DNA of 64,000 bases, from positions 248,001-312,000 of the forward strand of contig NZ_CP116899.1 of assembly GCF_030997045.1 (NCBI RefSeq). Direction: 5' to 3'. Origin of the DNA: Microbulbifer sp. TB1203. Its GTDB lineage: Bacteria; Pseudomonadota; Gammaproteobacteria; Pseudomonadales; Cellvibrionaceae. Each line of letters opens with the position of its first letter. The first letter of the stretch is position 1. Both the position numbers and the translations under genes were made by a program. Positions 51,384 through 59,115 of this stretch are shown here, piece by piece. Below the pieces are notes generated by a model, which worked only from the letters and a program-made list of their open reading frames with translations, had not been told where the DNA came from and made no database searches.

Positions 51384-51419
51384 CCCCTCCGCGAGTCAGT
51401 CGCGGAGGGGAACCCTTTT
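51384..51419 (+). terminator. Rho-independent terminator after rnpB
   Basis: CCCCTCCGCGA (51384-51394) pairs with TCGCGGAGGGG (51400-51410) around a 5-nt loop; CCCTTTTC follows. It lies 12 nt past the RNase P RNA end. Confidence 0.8.
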
Positions 51420-51499
51420 CGCTCTTTACCCCCTTTGTTTTATCTCCCACCTTCCGGAAAGACTGAAATTTTTCTTTTCTTACCCCTGCGACCCAACTG

Positions 51500-51528
51500 T
51501 TGATCGGAGTCTCTGCGGACCATAGAAT
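51500..51528 (+). promoter_or_regulatory. Predicted promoter of the TonB-receptor gene
   Basis: TTGATC (51500-51505) and TAGAAT (51523-51528) with 17-nt spacing, ending 30 nt before the receptor ATG. Confidence 0.5.
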
Positions 51529-51530
51529 GA

Positions 51531-51544
51531 TATGATGCATCATA
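51531..51544. promoter_or_regulatory. Palindromic operator candidate
   Basis: TATGATGCATCATA is a perfect 14-bp palindrome lying just downstream of the -10 element and 14 nt ahead of the receptor start. The ATGAT/ATCAT half-sites recall a Fur-type box without matching the 19-bp consensus. Its position suits a repressor. Confidence 0.45.
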
Positions 51545-51558
51545 ACTAAGACTTGATT

Positions 51559-53685
51559 ATGAAAACAAAACCGAAGCTGCCTTCCCGACATCCGATCTTC
51601 GCAGGCGTCATTTTTCTATTGGGAAGCCCTTCCCTCCTGGCTGGTGATTATTCCCAGCAGGAATTGGAAGAGGTGGTAGTGGTCTCCCAGAAGCAGCCCT
51701 ACCGCGGCGATACTCCGCTGGAATCCCTGCCGCAGGCGATACAGGTTCTCTCCGGTGATTCGCTCGCCGAAATGGGCGTTGTGGAGTTTCAGGGCGCGCT
51801 GGATTTCGCCAGCGGCGTGGCGCGCCAGAATAATTTTGGCGGGCTCTGGGACAGCTTCGCCGTCCGCGGCTTTGCCGGTGACGAAAATGTACCCTCCGGA
51901 TACCTGATCAATGGCTTCAATGCCGGCCGGGGCTTTAGCGGCCTCCGGGATATCTCCAATATTGATCGCATCGAGGTGATGAAAGGACCCGGTTCCGCGC
52001 TGTATGGGCGCAGCGAACCGGGCGGAACCATCAACCTGGTCACAAAGAAGCCTCAGTTTGAAACCGATGGCTATGTCCAGGTCTCGGCCGGGCGCTACGA
52101 CTCCTATCGGTTGGAAGGGGACTACACCGGGGCGCTGACGGACAGTATCGCCTTTCGGGTCAACGGCGCCTACGACGAAGCCCAGGGCTACAGGAATACC
52201 GAGCCGCAGAAGTACGCGTTGAATCCCTCGCTGCTGTTCAACCTCTCCGACGGCACATCCCTGTCGTACGAACTGGAACTGGTGGAGCAGGAGGCCCTGT
52301 TCGACCGCGGCATAGTCGCCATCGACGGCGACCCGGATGTGCTGCCGGTGAGCCGGTTTCTCGGCGACCCGCAGAACGGGCCCATGGAAATAGAGGCAAC
52401 CGGCCACCAAGTGGTGTTGCAGCACCAGTTGGACAGCGGCTGGTTGCTGCTGGCGGGGCCTGGTTACCGGGAGTCTTCCTTCGAGGGGTACTCCGCCGAC
52501 GCCGAACTCTCCGCCGGACGGCAGTTGCTGCTGGAGGACGGCAGGACATTGACCCGGCAGCGCCGCTACCGGGATTACGACGCGGAGGACCTGTCCGGCC
52601 GCGTGGAACTGACCGGCTCCTTTGACACTGGCGGTTTCACCCACCACCTGCTGGTGGGGGTGGATGCCTACGAGTTCGAGCTGGGCACCGTCCAGCACCG
52701 CTGGCGGGTGGGCTTCGCCTCCATGGACCCGACTTATTCCATCGATATCTTCGATCCGGTCTATGGCGGCGAGCAGCCGGTGCCGACGCCGCAGGTCGAC
52801 AAGTTCGAAGAGCAGAGCGCCCAGGGTGTTTATGTTCAGGACCAGATCGACCTGGGGGAGCAGTGGAAGATGCTGCTGGGGGTGCGCTACGACGATTTCG
52901 ACCAGCAGATCACCAACCGCCTGGCGGGCACCCGCAGCTCAGAATCCCAGACCGCCACCAGCCCGCGCGCCGGGCTGGTGTACGAGGCGACGCCCAACCT
53001 GTCGCTCTACGCCAGCTACGCGGAGGGCTTCAGGCCGAATACCGGCTCCGATTTCTCCGGGGAGGCGTTCGATCCGGAGGAAAGCAAGTCCTATGAAGCC
53101 GGTATCAAAATGTCCACGGAGGACGGCCGCCTGGCGGGAACCCTGGCGGTGTTCAGGGCGGAGAAATCCAATGTGCTCACCGCGGACTTGGTCAACGGCG
53201 GCTCCGCCGCATTGGGCGAGGCGGAGAGCCGCGGTGTGGAATTCGACCTGTCCGGGGAAGTCGCCGAAAACCTGCGCCTGCAATTCACCTACGCCTATGT
53301 GGACGCCGAGACCGGCAGGGACGTAACTGATCGCGACTGGATTGTAGACATACCCGCAGGCAGCCGCCTGATCAATATTCCCGAGCACAGCGGCAGCCTG
53401 TCGCTCGCGCGGGATTTTGAAATCGGCGGCGCTCCGGCAATGCTGGGACTGGGGGTCAACTATGTGGGCGAGCGGCTGGGGGAAACCATCGACCCCGACT
53501 ATATTCTGCCGGAGTACACCCTGGTGAACCTGTTCGCCTCCTATTCGCCGGTCGGCAAGCTGAAATTTTTTGCGAATATCGACAACCTTCTGAACGAGCG
53601 GTACTACAGCAGTTCCTATCACAAATGGTGGACCATGCCCGGCGCCCCGCTTACTTATACCCTGGGCATGCGTTACAGTCTGTAA
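51559..53685 (+). CDS. TonB-dependent outer-membrane receptor (siderophore type)
   Basis: A 708-aa outer-membrane receptor for TonB-driven import, most like ferric-siderophore receptors. Signal peptide at 1-30 (FAGVIFLLGSPSLLAG), a TonB-box-like EEVVVVS at about 39-45, plug domain about 50-165 (LPQAIQVLSGDSLAEMG, VRGFAGDENVPSGYLINGF, RIEVMKGPGSALYGRSEPGG) and a 22-strand barrel to the terminal aromatic-rich LTYTLGMRYSL. No N-terminal signalling (STN) domain. Ligand unknown. The next gene starts 22 nt later, so they are likely co-transcribed. Confidence 0.9.
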   Translation: MKTKPKLPSRHPIFAGVIFLLGSPSLLAGDYSQQELEEVVVVSQKQPYRGDTPLESLPQAIQVLSGDSLAEMGVVEFQGALDFASGVARQNNFGGLWDSFAVRGFAGDENVPSGYLINGFNAGRGFSGLRDISNIDRIEVMKGPGSALYGRSEPGGTINLVTKKPQFETDGYVQVSAGRYDSYRLEGDYTGALTDSIAFRVNGAYDEAQGYRNTEPQKYALNPSLLFNLSDGTSLSYELELVEQEALFDRGIVAIDGDPDVLPVSRFLGDPQNGPMEIEATGHQVVLQHQLDSGWLLLAGPGYRESSFEGYSADAELSAGRQLLLEDGRTLTRQRRYRDYDAEDLSGRVELTGSFDTGGFTHHLLVGVDAYEFELGTVQHRWRVGFASMDPTYSIDIFDPVYGGEQPVPTPQVDKFEEQSAQGVYVQDQIDLGEQWKMLLGVRYDDFDQQITNRLAGTRSSESQTATSPRAGLVYEATPNLSLYASYAEGFRPNTGSDFSGEAFDPEESKSYEAGIKMSTEDGRLAGTLAVFRAEKSNVLTADLVNGGSAALGEAESRGVEFDLSGEVAENLRLQFTYAYVDAETGRDVTDRDWIVDIPAGSRLINIPEHSGSLSLARDFEIGGAPAMLGLGVNYVGERLGETIDPDYILPEYTLVNLFASYSPVGKLKFFANIDNLLNERYYSSSYHKWWTMPGAPLTYTLGMRYSL

Positions 53686-53707
53686 TGCGATAGGGAGCGT
53701 CAATTCT

Positions 53708-54904
53708 ATGAACAGCACATCTACGACAGTGCCAGCTTTTACTTCAGCCACCGCGGTTTCGGAGGAAACTGCCACCAGGTCGCGTATCGCGTCGATCGAT
53801 ATTATGCGTGGGTTGGTGATCCTGCTGATGCTGGTCGACCACGTGCGGGAAAGGCTCTACCTGCATATGCAGGTTTCCGATCCGATGGATGTGAGCAGCA
53901 CCTCGCCCGGCCTTTTTTTTACCCGCTGGTCGGCCCACTTCTGCGCGCCCACTTTTATATTTCTGGCCGGACTGTCCGCCTGGCTGTACGCCCATCCGGC
54001 GAGAGGAGGGTTCCGCTCGCCGAGCGCTTTTCTGTTCAAGCGCGGAATTTTTCTATTGTTCCTCGAGGTGGCGCTGATCAATTTTTCCTGGCTTGGCAGC
54101 TATCAAACCCTGTGGCTGCAGGTTATCTGGGCCATTGGCCTGAGCATGATCGCGCTCTCCCTGCTGGTAAAACTGCGCTACTGGATAATCGGCGCGCTGG
54201 GTTTCCTGATCGTTTTCGGCCACAACCTGTTGACCCCGATCAGTTTTTCTCCCGGCGAATTCGGCTACAGCCTCTGGACCATACTCCACGATCGCGGCTT
54301 CCTGCTGGACAGCGAAACCCTGCGCATCAAGATCAGCTATCCGGTGCTGCCCTGGATTGGCGTCATTCTGCTGGGATATTTTGCCGGTCCACTCTACGCG
54401 CGTGCAGTGGAGTCTGTGCACCGTCGGAAAATGCTGCTGGCATTGGGACTTGGCTGTCTGGCGCTGTTGCTGGTGCTGCGCGGTTTTAATCTCTATGGCG
54501 AAACGCTTCCCTGGGTTGAGGGGCAGACTGCGCTGCAGACATTGATGTCCTTTGTCAATTTCACCAAATACCCGCCGTCGCTGTCGTTCCTGTTGATGAC
54601 GCTGGGCGCGATGTTTTTGCTGCTGGCGTGGTTCGAAAACCGCAGCGGCAGAATGCCCGATATATTGGAGACCTTCGGTTCCGTGCCGATGTTTTTCTAC
54701 ATCCTGCACCTCTACGTCCTGCTGGTCGGCTACGAGATCCTGCTGGCGATTTTCGGCCCCAACCATGGCGAAGGCTTCGGTGTCGACCACCTCTGGTGGA
54801 TCTGGCTGATCGCGGGACTGCTGTCGGCGCTGCTCTATTTCCCCACTCGGGCCTTCGCCCGGTTCAAGCACGGCACCAACCGCGCCTGGGCCAAATACCT
54901 CTGA
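53708..54904 (+). CDS. DUF1624/HGSNAT-like membrane acyltransferase
   Basis: A 398-aa membrane protein with about ten hydrophobic helices. The start region RIASIDIMRGLVILLMLVDH (residues 26-45) is the hallmark of the heparan-alpha-glucosaminide N-acetyltransferase (DUF1624) and acyltransferase-3-like group, including the conserved Asp/Arg and the histidine that is proposed to carry the acetyl group. Further segments include FTRWSAHFCAPTFIFLAGLS and PMFFYILHLYVLLVG. Substrate unknown; in other bacteria such proteins sit in glycan-use loci. Partner is the upstream TonB receptor. Confidence 0.82.
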   Translation: MNSTSTTVPAFTSATAVSEETATRSRIASIDIMRGLVILLMLVDHVRERLYLHMQVSDPMDVSSTSPGLFFTRWSAHFCAPTFIFLAGLSAWLYAHPARGGFRSPSAFLFKRGIFLLFLEVALINFSWLGSYQTLWLQVIWAIGLSMIALSLLVKLRYWIIGALGFLIVFGHNLLTPISFSPGEFGYSLWTILHDRGFLLDSETLRIKISYPVLPWIGVILLGYFAGPLYARAVESVHRRKMLLALGLGCLALLLVLRGFNLYGETLPWVEGQTALQTLMSFVNFTKYPPSLSFLLMTLGAMFLLLAWFENRSGRMPDILETFGSVPMFFYILHLYVLLVGYEILLAIFGPNHGEGFGVDHLWWIWLIAGLLSALLYFPTRAFARFKHGTNRAWAKYL

Positions 54905-55239
54905 CGGGTGCGGCCGCGCCCCGTTTGGGGCAGCGGTCAGCTTCCGGAGTCTGTCCATCAATCTTGCACCATAGTTGACCGGCGGGCGGTTCCTTCCCCT
55001 CCGTTCCGCTGCCGAAATGAACCTGGCGGGAAAAGCATTCCCGCCCGCGCCCTTTCCCCTGGTCGTTGAATTTCCCGCCACTCGGTCAATACTCTGTTAG
55101 TGTTTGCTAACAGATGCGGATTCAATCCCATCGAGGCCGAAGTTAAAGTAATATCTCATCTTGAATAAGTAAGTGCTTGCTTCACGGCGCAATTGCGGTG
55201 CCGAAAACCCTCTGCCAACTCACCGGTTACCCCCTGCAG
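54905..55239. other. Gene-free spacer between the receptor cassette and the dcw promoter
   Basis: 335 nt without a credible ORF. It holds a perfect 8-bp hairpin GGCGGGAA/TTCCCGCC (55025-55032, 55038-55045) that could end the cassette transcript, and a dyad CTGTTAG (55094-55100) / CTAACAG (55107-55113) with a 6-nt centre, which looks like a protein-binding site. The part from 55080 to 55180 is AT-rich. Confidence 0.5.
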
Positions 55240-55271
55240 GCCGCGAAATTACTGGGATTTCGCGGCATTTT
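55240..55271 (+). terminator. Possible terminator ahead of the dcw promoter
   Basis: GCCGCGAAAT (55240-55249) pairs with ATTTCGCGGC (55257-55266), 10 bp, loop 7 nt, followed by ATTTTG. It would insulate the mra promoter from upstream transcription. Confidence 0.45.
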
Positions 55272-55284
55272 GCCGTTGATTTCC

Positions 55285-55312
55285 TTGACTTTGCGCAGAC
55301 CAGATTTATAGT
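55285..55312 (+). promoter_or_regulatory. dcw cluster promoter (Pmra)
   Basis: TTGACT (55285-55290) and TATAGT (55307-55312) with 16-nt spacing form a strong sigma-70 promoter. The expected start near 55319 coincides with the first MraZ repeat. Confidence 0.75.
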
Positions 55313-55319
55313 GTCGCAA

Positions 55320-55353
55320 GTGGAAAAAAGTGGAAATTTGTGGAGTTTGGTGG
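55320..55353 (+). promoter_or_regulatory. MraZ-binding repeats
   Basis: Four GTGG words start at 55320, 55330, 55340 and 55350, exactly 10 bp apart, just after the promoter; a further GTGGG lies at 55371. MraZ in E. coli binds direct TGGGA-type repeats with this helical spacing and represses its own cluster, so this is the operator for mraZ autoregulation. Confidence 0.75.
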
Positions 55354-55465
55354 TTTATTTGAGTTTGTAAGTGGGTATTCACCAGTATGTGGATGAAAAA
55401 CGCGCAAACCCACGACCACACAACAATGCACCCACGGGTATTTGAACAGCAGGCTTGGACAAAAA

Positions 55466-55909
55466 GTGTATCTGGGCAGCCACGCAATCAATATGGACGC
55501 CAAAGGGCGTCTGGCCATTCCGGCGCGGGTCCGCGACTCGCTGCTGGAAGATTGTGCCGGCCGCCTGGTGGTCACCGCCCATACCGAAGAGCGCTGCCTG
55601 CTGGTGTACCCGGAGCCCCAGTGGCAGGAGATCCTGCCCAAAATCGAGGCCCTGTCCAGCTTCAACAAAGTGGCGCGCCGCGCCCAGCGATTGCTGATCG
55701 GCTACGCCTGCGAGCTGCAGGTGGACGGCAATGGCCGCGTACTGATTCCGCCGACCCTGCGCGAATACGCCGGCCTGGAAAAGAAACTGATGCTGGTGGG
55801 GCAGGGCAAGAAACTGGAGCTGTGGAGCGAGGACCGCTGGATGGACTGGCTCGACAGCAGTGAGGGAGAGGGCGAGATGCCGGAAGAGATGGCGTCGCTC
55901 TCTTTGTGA
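55466..55909 (+). CDS. mraZ: Transcriptional regulator MraZ
   Basis: MraZ is a ring-forming AbrB-like regulator, first gene of the dcw cluster. The 147-aa protein has two SpoVT/AbrB repeats: LGSHAINMDAKGRLAIPARV (about 3-22) and CELQVDGNGRVLIPPTLREY (about 75-95), each with the DxxGR motif. GTG 55466 aligns with the MFRGA start of relatives; TTG 55442 is an alternative. It ends LSL like E. coli MraZ. A 127-bp repeated element separates it from rsmH. Confidence 0.93.
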   Translation: MYLGSHAINMDAKGRLAIPARVRDSLLEDCAGRLVVTAHTEERCLLVYPEPQWQEILPKIEALSSFNKVARRAQRLLIGYACELQVDGNGRVLIPPTLREYAGLEKKLMLVGQGKKLELWSEDRWMDWLDSSEGEGEMPEEMASLSL

Positions 55910-55962
55910 GGTTGTGGACTCGAGACTCGGAACCCGAAACGAGTAGGCAAGCGTGATGCGAA

Positions 55963-56088
55963 GGCCCTGATGCCGGGGGCTGTTTGCGGGACCTTCTGCG
56001 GCCATGGATGGCCGTGGAGAGCGTACAGGGACGTATTTAAGGGGGGCGCCTAGCCCGTGTCCCGCAAACAGCCCCCGGTAGCAGGGCT
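55963..56088 (+). repeat. 127-bp element with 25-bp inverted ends (copy 2)
   Basis: GGCCCTGATGCCGGGGGCTG... (55963-55987) is inverted at 56064-56088 with a few mismatches. The core is asymmetric and is the reverse complement of the copy at 50760-50886 at roughly 85 percent by eye. It fills the mraZ-rsmH gap, which is usually only a few bases, so it interrupts the dcw operon. Confidence 0.8.
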
Positions 56089-56127
56089 GCCCGGAAGCCC
56101 GATATATATAGATAGGAGAAAAGCTGT

Positions 56128-57069
56128 TTGTCGCAAGAACTGCACCGCAGCGTGCTATTGCGCGAAGCCGTGGACGCCCTGGTCACCGACCCGGGCGGCT
56201 TTTATATAGACGGCACTTTCGGTCGCGGCGGACACAGCGCGGCGATCCTGCAGCGGCTGAACAGCGAGGGGCGCCTGCTGGGTATCGACAAGGACCCCCA
56301 GGCGGTGGCCTACGCCGGCGAACGCTTTGCCGATGACAGGCGCTTCACCATCTGGCACGGCTCCTTCGCCACAATGGACGAGGCGGCCGAAGAACATCGC
56401 GGAGAAGTCAGCGGCATCCTGCTCGACCTGGGCGTGTCCTCACCCCAGCTGGACCAGGCCGAGCGGGGCTTCAGCTTTATGCAGGACGGCCCGCTGGATA
56501 TGCGCATGGACACCAGCCGCGGCATCAGCGCCGCGGAATGGGTCAACAGCGAGTCGGAAGCCGAATTGGCGCGGGTCTTCAGGGAATACGGCGAAGAGCG
56601 CTTCGCCCGGCGGATGGCCGCAGCCATAGTGCGGCGCCGGGCAGAAAAGCCCTTCCGGCGCACCCTGGACCTGGCGGAAGTGGTCAAGGCAGCCAACCCC
56701 GCCTGGGAAAAAGGCAAGCACCCGGCGACGCGGGTGTTCCAGGCGATCCGTATCCATATCAATGGAGAGCTGGAAGACCTGGAGCAGGCGCTGGAAAAAT
56801 CCCTGCAACTGCTCGCCCCCGGCGGGCGGCTGGTAGTGATCAGCTTCCACTCGCTGGAAGACCGGCTGGTAAAGCGCTTTATCCGCGACCAGGAGCGCGG
56901 GCCGAAACTGCCCCGCGGCCTGCCGGTGATGGACAAGCAGATCGCAAGGAAACTGCGCTCCATGGGCAAAGCGGTCCGCGCCGAAGCCGGTGAAGTGGAT
57001 GAAAACCTGCGCTCGCGCAGTGCGGTAATGCGGGTGGCCGAAAGATTGGGTGGAGAGAAACTGCCGTGA
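56128..57069 (+). CDS. rsmH: 16S rRNA m4C1402 methyltransferase RsmH
   Basis: RsmH (MraW) N4-methylates C1402, the same base RsmI modifies on the ribose. The 313-aa product has the SAM-binding start YIDGTFGRGGHSAAIL, LLGIDKDPQAVAYA, ILLDLGVSSPQLDQAERGFSF, and the NPAWEKGKHPATRVFQAIRI / ISFHSLEDRLVKRF motifs. TTG 56128 is the start, with TAGGAG 10 nt upstream. It overlaps ftsL by 4 nt (GTGA). Confidence 0.96.
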   Translation: MSQELHRSVLLREAVDALVTDPGGFYIDGTFGRGGHSAAILQRLNSEGRLLGIDKDPQAVAYAGERFADDRRFTIWHGSFATMDEAAEEHRGEVSGILLDLGVSSPQLDQAERGFSFMQDGPLDMRMDTSRGISAAEWVNSESEAELARVFREYGEERFARRMAAAIVRRRAEKPFRRTLDLAEVVKAANPAWEKGKHPATRVFQAIRIHINGELEDLEQALEKSLQLLAPGGRLVVISFHSLEDRLVKRFIRDQERGPKLPRGLPVMDKQIARKLRSMGKAVRAEAGEVDENLRSRSAVMRVAERLGGEKLP

Positions 57070-57347
57070 GCGGGAAGAGGATACTGGTGGTGGCCGCGCT
57101 ATGGCTGGCCGCCATCACCTCCTCGCTGGCGGTGGTTTACAGCACCCACCGCAGCCGCGCACTCACTGCGGAGCTGGTGGAAGCGCAGCACACCCGCGAT
57201 GAGCTGCGCTACGAACAGGAGCGCCTGCTGCTGGAGCGCGGCGCCTGGTCCGCCTACAACCGTATCGAACAGGTGGCGCGGGAAAAACTGAATATGCACG
57301 TGCCGGCTCCCGAGGAGCGGGTATTGATTAAAAAGGCCGAGGACTAG
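57066..57347 (+). CDS. ftsL: Cell division protein FtsL
   Basis: FtsL is a bitopic divisome protein that works with FtsB and FtsQ to activate FtsWI. The 93-aa product has a short cytosolic start, one membrane helix (about 5-23, ILVVAALWLAAITSSLAVVY) and a periplasmic leucine-zipper-like coil ending VAREKLNMHVPAPEERV. GTG 57066 overlaps the rsmH stop; ftsI follows by 7 nt. Confidence 0.92.
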   Translation: MSGKRILVVAALWLAAITSSLAVVYSTHRSRALTAELVEAQHTRDELRYEQERLLLERGAWSAYNRIEQVAREKLNMHVPAPEERVLIKKAED

Positions 57348-57354
57348 AGAGCAA

Positions 57355-59115
57355 ATGGGCGCGGTGAAAAAGCAGCAACCACAACCGGGTATCGCCCGCT
57401 GGCGCTTTGCGCTGGTGGCGGTCCTGCTGTGCCTGCTTGCCCTGGCCCTGGTCCTGCACCTCGCACGCTTGCAGGTACTGCCGGAGGAGGAGCGCGGCTA
57501 CCGCTTCCTGCAGGACCAGGGGCGCGCGCGCACCATTCGCAGCGAAGAGATCGCCGCCTACCGCGGCGCCATCCTCGATCGCAATGGCGAACTGCTCGCG
57601 GTGAGCACCCCGGTGCACAGCCTCTGGGCCAACCCCGAGCTGCTGCGCGAAGCCGGCGCCGACGAACTGCGCCGCCTCGCCGCAGCCCTGGAGATGAAAC
57701 CGGCGGACCTGGCCAAACGCCTGGAAAAATACCGCAACAAGGAGTTCATGTACCTGCGCCGCCACCTGTCGCCGGACCAGGCGGGCAGGGCCCTGTCCCT
57801 GGACATTGCCGGCGTCTACAGCAAAAAGGAATACCGCCGGTTCTATCCGGCCGGCGAGGTGGTGGCCCAGTTGCTCGGCTTTACCAATATCGACGACCGC
57901 GGCCAGGAGGGGTTGGAACTGGCCTACGACCAATGGCTCTCCGGCGAACCCGGCCGCCAGCAGGTGGTCAAGGACCTGAAAGGCCGCACGGTGCAGGACC
58001 TGGCCACCGAGCGGGAGGCGCGCCCCGGCCGCGACCTGCGCCTGTCCATCGACATGCGCCTGCAGTACCTGGCCTACCGCGAACTCAAGCGCACAGTGGC
58101 CGAAAACGAGGCCAGCTCCGGCCTTATGGTGATTCTGGACACCCGCAGCGGAGACGTGCTGGCCATGGCCAGCCAGCCCTCCTTCAACCCCAACAACCGC
58201 GAGGGCACCCCGGCGGCGGCCATGCGCAACCGCGCGCTGATCGACCAGTTCGAACCGGGCTCCACCATCAAGCCGCTCACCGCGCTGGCGGCGCTGGAGA
58301 GCGGGCGCTACCAGTCGCACACGCCGATCGACACCAGCCCCGGCTATATCCGTCTGCCGGGCAAGACCCTGGTGGACCCGGTGAACTACGGCCAACTGGA
58401 CCTGACCGGTGTGATCACCAAGTCCAGCCAGGTGGGTATCACCAAAGTTGCCATGGATCTGGAACCAAACGTACTGCGCGAACTCTTTTACCGCCTGGGC
58501 CTGGGGGAGGCGGTGGGCAGCGGTTTCCCCGGGGAGGTGGCGGGCATACTGCCCAGCCGTAGCCGCTGGCACCCGATCGAGCGGGCCAATTTCGCCTTCG
58601 GCTACGGCATGACGGTGAACGCGGTGCAACTGGCCCACGCCTACAGCGTGGTGGCCAATGCCGGGCTCAAGCGCCCGGTTTCGCTGGTTTTATCGGAAGA
58701 CAAAAAAGCCGACGAAGCCGAACGGGTGGTGGAGGAACCCCTGGCGCGGCAGGTGACCGCGATGCTTGAGACCGTAATCGGCCCCCGGGGCACCGGCAAG
58801 CACGCGGCTGTCGAGGGCTACCGGGTGGCGGGAAAGACCGGCACGGTGCATAAGGTGGGCAGCCAGGGTTACGTGGACAACCGTTACCGCTCGGTATTTG
58901 CCGGTTTTATCCCCGCGGACAGGCCGCGCCTGGCCGCGGTGGTGGTGATCGACGATCCCAAGCACGCCAAATACTACGGCGGCGAAGTGGCCGCCCCGGT
59001 GTTCGGCGCGGTGATGGCCGGTGCGATGCGCCTGCTGCAGGTGCCGCCCGCCGAAGTGGCGTCGCCGGAACAGCAATTGGCCAGGCGATTGGAATTGAGA
59101 GGTACGAAATCGTGA
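57355..59115 (+). CDS. ftsI: Septal peptidoglycan transpeptidase FtsI (PBP3)
   Basis: FtsI cross-links septal peptidoglycan with FtsW. The 586-aa protein has one membrane helix (about 16-36), the class B PBP N-domain (RGAILDRNGELLAVS; RFYPAGEVVAQLLGF) and the transpeptidase domain with active-site STIK (Ser303), and KTGT (Lys494). The middle motif, normally SSN, reads SSQ here (Ser357-Ser358-Gln359, codon CAG at 58429). All other motifs are intact, and the length is near E. coli's 588 aa. It overlaps murE by 4 nt. Confidence 0.95.
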   Translation: MGAVKKQQPQPGIARWRFALVAVLLCLLALALVLHLARLQVLPEEERGYRFLQDQGRARTIRSEEIAAYRGAILDRNGELLAVSTPVHSLWANPELLREAGADELRRLAAALEMKPADLAKRLEKYRNKEFMYLRRHLSPDQAGRALSLDIAGVYSKKEYRRFYPAGEVVAQLLGFTNIDDRGQEGLELAYDQWLSGEPGRQQVVKDLKGRTVQDLATEREARPGRDLRLSIDMRLQYLAYRELKRTVAENEASSGLMVILDTRSGDVLAMASQPSFNPNNREGTPAAAMRNRALIDQFEPGSTIKPLTALAALESGRYQSHTPIDTSPGYIRLPGKTLVDPVNYGQLDLTGVITKSSQVGITKVAMDLEPNVLRELFYRLGLGEAVGSGFPGEVAGILPSRSRWHPIERANFAFGYGMTVNAVQLAHAYSVVANAGLKRPVSLVLSEDKKADEAERVVEEPLARQVTAMLETVIGPRGTGKHAAVEGYRVAGKTGTVHKVGSQGYVDNRYRSVFAGFIPADRPRLAAVVVIDDPKHAKYYGGEVAAPVFGAVMAGAMRLLQVPPAEVASPEQQLARRLELRGTKS

